This document shows positions 50,890 to 61,800 of a stretch of 64,000 nucleotides of DNA, in pieces. Source of the DNA: Lytechinus variegatus (Eukaryota > Echinodermata > Echinoidea > Temnopleuroida > Toxopneustidae); NCBI RefSeq assembly GCF_018143015.1, contig NC_054752.1, positions 1,178,001 to 1,242,000 on the forward strand, written 5' to 3'. Numbering within the stretch: the first letter of the stretch is position 1; each line of letters begins with the position of its first letter. Made by a program: the position numbers and the translations under genes. The notes below the pieces were generated by a model. It was not told the DNA's origin, searched no databases, and saw only the letters and a list, made by a program, of their open reading frames with translations.

Positions 50890-51660
50890 CAGATGCTAAA
50901 ATAGAAGAGATGTATATATGTAAATAATACATAAAGCCTATTTCTCCATCGTGACCTTTACATATTTTCGTAATGGGATTCTTTACGATCAGGATTGTGA
51001 TACAGTTAGATATGCATTGGAACTTTGCACCCCCCTCCCCGGCCAAAAGAAAAGTATCGATTTGCTGGTCGGGGGGGGGGTAGGCTGCAGGTGAAAATAT
51101 TACGTTTGAGTCTTAGCACCGGCCATGGGCCAAGATCATATAGATTTATCAGCAAAAGATACAGGCGAAAATCTAGCTGCAAAGCACTTTATAAGATAAT
51201 GATAAAAAAAGGATGTCTCTTGTTGTTTACGGATCAAGGACCCAATAATTGCCATTTCGAAAATGTGCATTTTTTCTTTACATTAGTTGAAATGTTGTTT
51301 CTTGAAAATGCTTTACATATTTAGATGGAAATACACCTTGGCGGCGGAAGCCAAACAATTTAGGGGAGGTCCAGCTGAATGGGCACAGGTAAAAAATTTG
51401 ACAGCCCCCCCCAAAAAAAAATGGTTGTCAACCTAAGTTTTAGGAGTGGATCACCAAAAAATTTTGACAAGCAAAAAAAAAAGTTCATCAACCTAAATTT
51501 TAGGGGGGACACAAAACGTTTCAGGGGGCCCACGTGAATTTAGGAGGGACGCATGAAAGAAAATTGACAAGCAAAAAAAGGTTATCAACAAAAATTTTAG
51601 GGAGCACCGTCCCCTCCCCCACCTCAAATTTAGGGGGGGGAACTGCCCGGGGAACTGTCA
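50575..51660. repeat. G/C homopolymer-rich repeat debris
   Basis: Runs of 8-20 C or G (for example near 50673 and 51073) separate repeated phrases such as TTGACAAGCAAAAAAA and AATTTAGGGGGG. This resembles the interior of the 1320-1648 element. No coding. Confidence 0.6.
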
Positions 51661-54164
51661 GCAATAAGCATAAGACAATAGAAAGGAGAAATTTGTTGAA
51701 TTTTATTGAGATTACAATCACATGACGACGCCGGTCATATAAATTGTTCTTTGAAGAAAAATGTGTGATGGCAGAGCTGCTTACAGAGTCTCGAAAAAGT
51801 AATTTGGTCGAGAGGCGGCTGTGTGTCACATGTGATAAGAAAGAGAATGCAGATTTCAGCGGCACGTATTACATGCGGTCAGAAGTGTTCGCGTGAATGA
51901 GTGTGATGTGAATGTCAGCGGCCGGCCCGCCGTACACATCGTCAGGCGATGCTGCGATTTGTGCATCGCATCCGGTGTCCTGTGTTTTGGTTGTTCGACC
52001 AACCATTGCAGAAATTGTAGTCGTCTTATAATCTCTACAAAATATTCTCAGGAACCTCAACGATACTATTTTATGGGTATCAAAGTACACTATATATATA
52101 TATAAATACATATATATATATATATGTAAGTCTGAGTGATGGCATTAGCATAGCGAAGGTAAATCTACAACAGATATCCCTCCAATTCCTCTGGCTCAAT
52201 ACAAACCGACTTTACGACAGTGGCTGCTCGGCGTTTCTCCGGCCATGCTCCCGCGCTCACTCAGGGTGAAATTTGGATACTAAAGCATTGCATGCACTCC
52301 GTGTAGCCTAGCGATAGCAGACGATGCGCGGAAGAATTTTGTTTTCCAGTAAAGTAGATATCGGTCACGTGAAAAACAAATGCTCAGTCATGGACGAAAG
52401 TGGGCGCTGTGAAAAGTGACCTTTTTGAACATTGCGAATAGGTAGATTGAGTAAGATGTCGGTGAAATTCAGCCGAGGATAATGACTTCATTTTCTGAGT
52501 TTATTTAAAATTTAGACATTTTCAAGTAGAAATTTTGCCACTCTCATATTGCATTATGATCAGTTCTTGTTATTCAATAGCCACGACCCATACAACTGGA
52601 TTTTATGATCCTTCACCAAAACTATCCTCGAGCTTTAAGGTTTTTTTCATGGTTAGAATCACGGGTGTGGGTGCTTGTGTGTGATTGTGACTGTGAGGTG
52701 CACTTGGATTGCATATAAATTATGCTAAAGAAATGAAGAAATGAAATCAATATCTAACTCAGTCTATTCAAATTCCAGCACATATACATGCCACAGGCTA
52801 TGTAGGCCTACATGTATCTTGTGTATTGTAGGTTCATGTACACGTGTACCTTAAGTTTTTCACAAGTTATTTGAAAACGCAGATCTCCACAGAAAATGCC
52901 TTTCACTCTTGGAGAGTCTAAATTCGGTGAAAATTTATTCATTAATAACTTAAATATTCATCACAATGAAGAAATCATAAAGTTTTTTTGACAGTTTTCA
53001 AAAATTAACATGAAATCTAAACTCTACCTGAAACGGAAAATCACCATCACTTAGGCCATTACTGATAGAATTCTCACCCAGAGCTCTGGCAGAGGTTATG
53101 AGCTCAAACTGGCTAGCTAACACCACACTCAAGTGCACGGCGTCCTCCGATTTTTTTTTAGATGGAGCCTTGTTTGATGATTTATTGTCTGATATTTACC
53201 CCTCTCCAAGAAAGTAATTAAAAAGCTACAATTCACAACTATAAGCGAAGTGATTTTTTATTATTAAGGCTCTGTTTCAACAAGCAAAGTCGGCGACTGT
53301 GAGGATAAAAGACTCGCACATCTAATGCTGTGAACAGGGATTTATCTCCTGTGCAATTCAAATTACTTTATCGCAGAATCGTGATTTCCCAATTGGAAAT
53401 GTGTGCATTAGAAATTGGACATGGTGAAGTATGGAAAAACCGCTACCGGAAGCACGCGCGCACATGTATTACAGGAAAAAAAGACGGACGTAGCTCACTT
53501 TTTATGGTACAGAAAAAAACACGCACTTGGCAATTTTAAACTGTGTTCATCGTAAATTGAAAGTTACTTGATTTTGGCTTTTCAGATATTTAAATTACAT
53601 GTATGATATGGCTTCACTGCTCACTCACGGCGGGCGCAATTACCTGGAAAATATTTGCGCCCGGTCGTCAAAATTTTGATAATTTTGGGGCTTTATGGGC
53701 ACAATTGATGGCTTTATGAGCGCGAATTTGCGCTCAGCGCCCACTTATTTCAAGGCTTGTCTGACCCACAAAAATCCACAGATTGTTAATATAAAATAGG
53801 AAATTTTCACTTTACATTCTGATTTGAGGTTAGAATCGCCAGATATTTTGCACTTGAAATGTGCCTTGAAACCTGCATGATCGTAGAATGCGCGCGGCCA
53901 TTTTGATTCTCAGAAGCCAAAAGTGGAAAGTACTGCTCATGTCATAATCATGTGACACACAAGATTTTGACTTCCACCAGTGTTTGTGGTTTGAATCGTT
54001 AGTTTAGTACTTTTGCTCTGAAATTATGTCTTAGAAATCTTGTTGATATGGTGATTTGATGATGACATGAATGTTTTGACCCCATTATCGTACCCCTACA
54101 CATAAAAAACCAAAAAACTCCCAGCATCATGAGATTCTTTGAATTCTAAGCTTTGTAATGATTC

Positions 54165-55050
54165 ATTAAAAAAAATGACAAAAATATGAAAAGAAGGAAG
54201 AGACTTGCCCGATGTTTACGCCGCCATCTTGTTTTCTATTGTTCTTCACCCACGTTACGCGACGCAAGCGTTCGTATCTTGGGTGAAGAACAATAAAAAA
54301 CAAGATGGTGGCGTAAACATCGATCGGGCAAGTCTCTTCTTTTTATGATATTTTTGTCATTTTTTTTAGATGAACTCTTGTCTAAAAATATAATCCATAG
54401 CATAGAAATATCAGAAATGAAGTTGTATCCCATGTACCGGTACATGATTTAGGGCTAGTTTCAGGTTTTGGCTGCCTACACGCACATGTATAGAATAGAA
54501 GCCCTGGCTTTGTATGAGAGTAAGTTACATTAGTAAATGATTTTTACTCTCTAGAAGCCTCCTGGCTAGGGTAGCCTGGCCTGGAGGCTTCTGGGGAGTA
54601 AAAGTCATCTACTCTACTTGGGGCCGTGACTTAGGCTTACTTACTCCCCATTGAAGCCTGGGACGCCAAGGTATATTTAGCATTATCGTGATCCAAGTTC
54701 CAAGTCCTGGTTAGCCAGGAGGCTTCTCGAGAGTAAAAATCATTTACTTATTCCAAACGGCCGGTAAGGTTACTCATACGAAGCCAGGTCTTCCTTTCTA
54801 TATGCCTACATTGTGTGTACCACCAAAAAACCTGAAACTTTCGCCCCCGAGATTTCTACTTTCTAAAAGATCTAGCCCTAAACCATGTACATGGGATACA
54901 ACTTCATTTCCGACATTTCTACGCTATGTATTTTATTTTAATGAGGAAAAATATGAAGACTTGCCCGATGTTTAGGCCGCCATCTTGTGTCCTATTGTTC
55001 TTCCCCAACGTTACCCGACACAAGCGTCCGTATCATGGAGGAGGGGCCTA
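54165..55050. mobile_element. Large foldback complex, two nested inverted repeats
   Basis: The segment around 54236-54640 is mirrored by about 54640-55050: ATGAAGTTGTATCCCATGTA, TTTAGGGCTAG, AAATGATTTTTACTCTC and AGAAGCCTCCTGGCTA appear in opposite orientation on the two sides. In addition, 54165-54255 is an inverted copy of 54262-54355 (GACTTGCCCGATGTTTACGC, GCCATCTTGTTTTCTATTGT), so one outer arm block exists three times. Arms differ by substitutions and small indels. No ORF of note. Confidence 0.85.
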
Positions 55051-55139
55051 TAATCGGGGAGCCAACAACATTTTCAAATTTTAACATGATCTAACAAGTT
55101 GTTGAGGATACTACCATAATCCCCTTTGATGATACGTCA

Positions 55140-55290
55140 CAATACAGGGGCCGCAGAACCTTTTTTTTTGGGGGGGGGGGGCTGACCATGCAGAAAATAA
55201 CAATCGTATGATCATTTTTACATTTTTTGTACATGCTTTTGGAAAAAAGGGGAAGGGGCTGAACCCCCCCGTTCCGCTGCTCCTGCTATA
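55140..55290. repeat. Dispersed repeat, second copy of the 30650 sequence
   Basis: GGGGCCGCAGAACC, GGGGCTGACCATGCAGAAAA and TTTTTTGTACATGCTTTTGG parallel the copy at 30650-30800, in the same order. Confidence 0.6.
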
Positions 55291-55810
55291 CATTGTGCTC
55301 ACTCAACCATGAACATACATACATCTGAAAAACTACTCTTGCCTTTCATAAATGGTCATTTTTAATTCAATCTTTAATTACTCATGCATGACTCAACCGA
55401 CCAATCTCATTTTTCCCCAGGAGTTGCTTAATGATTATTAAAAACCACCTACGAAATATCGTATATATTATTTTGATATATCAAAATAATTCCGTTCAAA
55501 AGTTACAGCAATTTGAATTAGGGGGACTTACTTTTTTTGTTGTGTATAGACTGAATTTCAATTTTAGTATTCCTACCACTATTCTGAACTCTGATCGCTA
55601 GGATTTTTTGTTGGAACGTTCATATCAAATGTTATTACAATGTCTTTGAAATTTGCATTGGAATAAATCACATACTGTAGGGTGTGCCGGGCTTCATAAG
55701 ATACATGTAATAGGTTGTCATGACACAAAGAAATTTACATTTTGTTTTTAATCTCATGCTGATATGCAGATGAAGTGATTATTGGAGAGGTTTAAAGATA
55801 AACGTTCAAG

Positions 55811-55895
55811 ATGACTGGCTGGCATGAAGCAGGGGCAGGGTTAGAGGACCTTCATCAATCAAATTATGGGGATGACATGAATTGGATAAATGAAG
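55811..55895 (+). CDS. Zinc-finger gene exon 1 (start codon exon)
   Basis: The exon begins after ATATGCAG at 55769 and has 41 bases of 5' UTR. ATG at 55811 sits in CAAGATG context. Encodes [14 protein letters not shown] through NWINE and ends in phase 1 at GTGAGT. The acceptor upstream implies at least one noncoding exon further 5'. Confidence 0.75.
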
Positions 55896-58800
55896 GTGAG
55901 TCTTACTTCATTTATATCACTTTTGCATTTAAAACAAAACATACAATTGTAAATTTTAAAACTAATGTGTACATGAGGTTGAATATAAACCTTCATATAC
56001 CGGTATATCAGCAGTTTTTCCAGTTTATCAAGCTACATGATCATGTACATTATCTGTGGCTGAAGGTACTGTATGCATATACCATCATTTGGGAAACGTT
56101 ATGTATCCGTTGTGTAATCTTGACATACATGTTTCATACGCTCTATGTCCATCGAGCATCCGTCCACTGTGATTTCATTGTTCGCCCATTTTGTCTATTG
56201 TCTGGAGCGGATGAAAATGGATGGAGGTACCCCAAAATTTTGCTTGTCGGATGTATCTGGTATGAATACATTTTGTGTCTGTCGGCCAGTTAGACCAGGC
56301 CTTAAATCACAATCTACATGTATGAGGTATAAATCGGTGAAGTCACAGTGCATAAGATTTTTCTAAGGCCACCCTTTCCTCTTATGGGGCATTGGTACCC
56401 TTTTCACAAGCCTTGGATATTTGTTGTGCCCTTTCACCTTCTTACATGTATTTTTGCAGTAACATTTAAAAGTGTCCTTGCCATAAAATATATATCAATG
56501 CCTGAAATCATTTAGCATATCCTTCCACTAATACATCATTTGAAGCACACGATTATTATATGACATAACAATTCAACGGGTGTATCTTTTAAAATACATT
56601 CTGTTTCAAAAGGAAAGTTATGAAAAGATACCTGTCCATAGAATGTGTTTTGACTTAAGAATTAATCTAGCAGTATTTACTTCAGCATTTTATATTCCCA
56701 TAGGTCTTGTGTAGGAACCACCTGATTCCAGTAGAACATGGATGTTCTTGTTCTTGGAGTCAGGAGCAAAGTAGACATTTGTAGCCTTGAGTTTTTATTT
56801 TTCCTCAAGTTTATTTTCCTGATTGTGCTTTCAGGCTTTGGATGCAGGAGAAAGCGAGCAAAGGAGATGGAAATTATGTTCAGGGGCGGACATAGAGGCA
56901 GAGGAGTCCCGAGTACAGGAGGCGGCAGAGGAGATAGGGGAAGAGGAGAAGACAGGGGAAGAGGAGACAGAGGAAGAGGAGGAGACAGAGGAGGTTGGAG
57001 AGGTGGAGATATGGTAGGAGGTAGAGGAGGAGAGAGGGGATGGGAAAGAGGAGATGGCAGAGGAGGAGGCGGCGGCATTGGAAGGGGAAGAGAAGAGAGC
57101 TGGGAAGACAATGAAACATGGGATGACCGAAGATGGAGGGATGATCAAGGTCTTGGAGAGTACGAAGATTTGCATGAACCGTTCAATCATGGGCTGCGGG
57201 ATAGGAGGGATCCATATCTTGGAAGAGATCTTGACGTATGGGATAGACCAGGTAAAAGACGAGGAGGTGGTTTAATGGAGGATCATGATGAAGAATTATC
57301 ACACCAGGCTGTCTCTACTTCATGGCCCCCAACAGAAGATGATTTCCAACCAAAATCCAGCAAAAGACTAAAAGATGACTGGATGTCACCTGACCGCGGT
57401 AACTTTGGCCCTGTTGACTATGATGGAGGATCTGGATCGGATGGACATAGTGGAAAGAGAAATGAAAGGTTGAAAGACTCGTTGGATTTTAGGAAGCAAA
57501 GAGACCTAGAAAGGGGACATGTTAAAAGTGATCGGGTTAGGAATGGTCCACAGGTTCGTGATGGTCCACTTGGTCACGATGGTCCACGGGGTCGTGATGG
57601 TCCACGGGGTCACGTTGGTCCACGGGGTCATGATGGTCCATTTGGTCACGATGGTCCACGGGGTCGTGAGGATCCACTTGGTCAAGATGGTCCACAGGGT
57701 CGTGATGGTCCACTTGGTCACGACGGTCCACGGGGTCGTGATGGTCCACTTGGTCACGATGGTCCACGGGGTCGTGATGGTCCACTTGGTCATGATGGTC
57801 CACGGGTTCGTGATGGTCCACTTGGTCGTGATGTTCCACTTGGTCACGATGGTCCACGGGGTCGTGAGGATCCATTTGGTCACGATGGTCCACGGGGTCG
57901 TGATGGTCCACTTGGTCACGATGGTCCACAGGGTCATGTCGGGGATCGTAACAAAGAACGAGATGATCCAAGAGGTAGGGATAGGGATCGTAGCCGAGAA
58001 CGAGGCCGGGACAGAGATCGAGATAGGGACAGAGATCGACACAGAGACAGAGATCGAGATCGAGCACATAATAGAGATCGTAGCAAAGACCGAGTTCGGG
58101 ATCGAGAGAGGGATAGAGATCGTGAGAAGGGTAGAGGTGACCGAGATGATAAAGACAAAAGTCGTAAAAAGAGTACTGAAGAAAAAGTACGCTTTGGTAA
58201 AGATGGGCGAAAGCTGGAATGGTGGGAAGAAGAGATGCCTTTGACCCTGGATGAGATCGCAGAGATGTACACCTGTAAGGTAGGTCAAATTGGTTTGACT
58301 TTATACATTCCACCTCAAGAACAAGCTAATTTGAGCTATGATCATAGAGAGAAAATCAAACAAGCATAGCACTGAAAATTTTATCAAAATTGGATAGCAA
58401 ATTATGAAAATTAAGTTTGCAAACATCTATAATACACAAGTTTGAAGTTGAATTTGCGCTGTAGAACTAGGGGTTGTTCTTGTGATCCTTGAGGAGTCTT
58501 TTGTCTTCTTTTATTTTCAGTTATGCAATGTGAAATGCGGAGGAGAAAAGAATTATAAGCAGCATCTGAGAGGAGTAACTCATAAACTAGTGAGTACATT
58601 CATTCAGGCTAAATTACGTGCTTCTGATTGGCTGAAGATCAAATTACATGTGATTTTACTTTGGCTTTCATCAATTAGCCTTTTCATCAATCAAGATGTA
58701 GATGTTTCAAGTGTATGTCAGAAATGCTCGTGGGAAATTTCTGCAGGAGAAAAAATCTCACCTAACTTGATATTTTGTTTATTATTTACTTTTATCTAGG

Positions 58801-61800
58801 GGGGAGGGGGTAATGCAAAACAAAGTCGAATATTTAAACCTGTGGATAAAAAGAAGCTTATAACATAAACAAAAATGGTCATGATAATGACACAAGCCAG
58901 TTCCCCTCCCCCATTATGACCATATTGCCAGTCTACATGTAAATCCCTCAAAAAAGTTTTGCAACTCAGTTTTGGGGGATGATATCTTTTTGGTTAATAT
59001 TTTACATGTTTTGCAACTCAGTTTTGGGGGATGATATCTTTTTGGTTAATTATATATATCTACACAATAAAGAAGATTAAATAAACCATAATAACACGGT
59101 CCTAAACACAACCTATACATGTAAAATATGAAACTGGTATCATTGGAAAACTGAATTATTCCTCTTTACAATGACATGCCATTTGCTGTGATTATGTAAT
59201 CATGGGATATGCAATCACCCTGAACATTGAAAAAAGCCAGAAGTGAAATGTTGCAAAATGCATTGATTTCTAACAAGAGTCTCCATTTCTATAGAATTTC
59301 CACCATGCAGGTGACAGTGAATGCACTTGGTCCATCCTCGAAACAATTGGAAATTCAATGTTGGAAACAACGCATTTTGCAACATTTCATTTCTAACATT
59401 GCTGCGTATAATCATGTCTGTATTTCATGATAACTCTAGCATTACAAATGACACATGATTGTGAAGAAGAATAATCATGCTTTCTAAAGATATCACTTTT
59501 ACACATGATTATGGCACATTAAGAAATGTATTAGCACTCAAACTTGCAGTTTGAGTTGCAGTACTCAAACATGACATGGCAACGAATTTTGCAACATTTC
59601 ATTTTTTCCATTGCTGCATATTTATCATGTCTGTGTATTTCATGATAACACTAGCATTACAAATGACACATGATCGTAAAGAGGAATAATCATACTTTCC
59701 AATGATAGCACTTTTACATATGATGATGGCACACTAAGAAATTTATTAGCACTCAAACTTGAGTTGCAGAACTTTTTTTGAGGGGTTTATAACAACCATT
59801 TTAATATTTAGTACGTTAACATGGTTTGATACCAAAGATGAAAGTTAGAAGGTTGTTGGAGTAAAAGGGATCAGGAAATAAAACCTGTTTATCCACCTAG
59901 ATATTATCTGCTTGGATTTTGACCAAGATGACAATTATTAACTTTAACATAATTGTCTCTTCTTGTTTTTTCTGTCTTTTTACAGAGGGCTCAAGTCTTC
60001 CCAGGCAAGTATTCATCCATTTTCTGTTTCCATGATGTTAAAGCCTGTCTAAAGCTTTTGAAAAAGGTTAATATTAATACCCATGCCATAATCTAAAAAA
60101 CTGTGGAGCGTTGTGGCCCAATGGATTAGTCTCTGGACTTTGAAACAGAGGGTCCATGGTCTGGAAAGTTGCATTGACCTTGACGATTATTCTAATCGGG
60201 GAGGAAGCTCTAATTTTGCATACTTATTGGAATTATTACATTATTGGAATTGATAATTGATTTCTTTCAGAGGAGGATCCAGCAAAATTTGTAGAAGATT
60301 TATACGAGAAAAGGGATATCCAGGATAAGGGATATGGAGATAAGGCACCTTCTTGGGAATTTCAAGAACAAGAAAGAGAAGAATACCCTGCACAAGATTA
60401 TCAAGAAGAAGAATATTGGGAAGAAGAAGAGATGACATTGGAAGAAAGAATGAAACTATACTATTGTACAGTAAGTATGCATTTATACAGGAGGATTTCA
60501 TAGAATAGCACAAAGAGGCTATCGTTTGGTCATAGTGGTGATTTCTACATTTGATAGGATTGATGATTGAGTATGATCAACAGAGCTGCCAAGTAGTACT
60601 GATTTTCTGTATTTAGTACTGAAAATAGAGAAGAATACTGATGGTTTCATGCAAAATACTGATTTCTAAAGTTTCAGTTTATGTGTTGTCCTATGGTATT
60701 CCTGTTGTTCAGGTTGGCAGCTCTGGATCAATCGTAAAAATCTATCCCATATTCGCTTAATGCTTAATGTTTCTGGGACTAGAATAAGTGTGGAAAGTCA
60801 CAAAATATATATGTTTTGTTCTACAAGCAAAAGTTTGGGGAAGCTAGTGCTTTCAGACATATTCCTCAGGCGCTGCATTGGTGTACAGTATGTTTTACTC
60901 ATCACTGTTTGCTTTATTATGTAAGGGACCTCCATTTATTTATAGTTATACTGAAAAGTCAATGCATTCCTTCATGCTGAGTGTTGAATGTAGACAACAC
61001 TTTGTTTGACAAGCCCAGAGAGACAAACCTCATTGTATGTAATATTTTATCACCTGATTTCACAATTAAATATCTAATACATGGCAGAGCTTTCTGGTAG
61101 GGTTCATTAACTTTTGAGCACCACTGTATGGAATTAAGCAATTTATGTTTGGTAAAAACAGGGCCAGTTTGCTCTATAAATGTGCTTGAAACCCAGTTTT
61201 CCATGACCCATGTCATGAAAATAAATGCTTTAATTACCTTGAAAGTTAATGTGTAGAAAAAATACAATATTTGTCCATGTTCAATTTCATGGACTCTGAT
61301 TTTCCCTTTGAATAAGACACCGGGCTTTAGATTGAGATTAAATGGACTAGATAAGATGATGAAAACAAGATCACCTTTCAGGGTTTTCATTCATCAGCTC
61401 ATAGCAGTGGATATTAATATGTACTCTTGTATTACAAATTTAGCTTAAAAGTCTGTTATCTCATTATGAGTTTAAACAGAATCCAATAAAATATCAATGC
61501 TAGTATTTGTATATATAAAGGAAAATATGTGCTTACTGGTTCTGATAGAGAATATATTATTAATGAGAAATCAACATGACATTCTTGCTTGGTTTAGAGT
61601 CTTTTCCAAGCAATGATAATACATTTAACAGAGTGGGAGGGTGAAGAAGTACATGTACTCTGTATGTTTTGGACAGTGGATACATGCCTCGGAAGGGACC
61701 CTGTTTTTACACTCAATGTTCTCTTCCAGGGCATACCATCTTTCCATTGCCAGGACAGGTGCTAAATAAAACCTGTTATGGGACATTGGAGTTGTGTTCA

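Larger units (their letters stand above)
35700..55769. other. Intergenic region dominated by repeats
   Basis: Almost all of it is explained by TIR elements, foldbacks, microsatellites and homopolymer tracts. ORFs up to 289 codons at 39.4-40.4 kb and 42.0-42.9 kb are translations of simple repeats. The 117-codon ORF at 45436 has a hydrophobic stretch but includes a tandem repeat and shows no family signature. No splice-supported exon was identified. Upstream noncoding exons of the zinc-finger gene could lie in it unseen. Confidence 0.55.

Noticed and set aside
56677..57190. Pro/Leu/Ser-rich minus-strand ORFs
   Set aside because: They are the antisense shadow of the RGG-coding GA-rich stretch in exon 2 of the zinc-finger gene.
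57543..57950. A true collagen gene
   Set aside because: There is Gly-X-Y periodicity, but no signal peptide and no fibrillar or C1q-type domain. The block is flanked in the same exon by RGG and RD regions that lead into nuclear-type zinc fingers.
57506..58313. Minus-strand ORFs of 258 and 260 codons and an alternative plus-strand ORF of 241 codons
   Set aside because: They are alternative-frame readings of the coding minisatellite and RD region. Only the frame that splices to the fingers has supporting exon structure.
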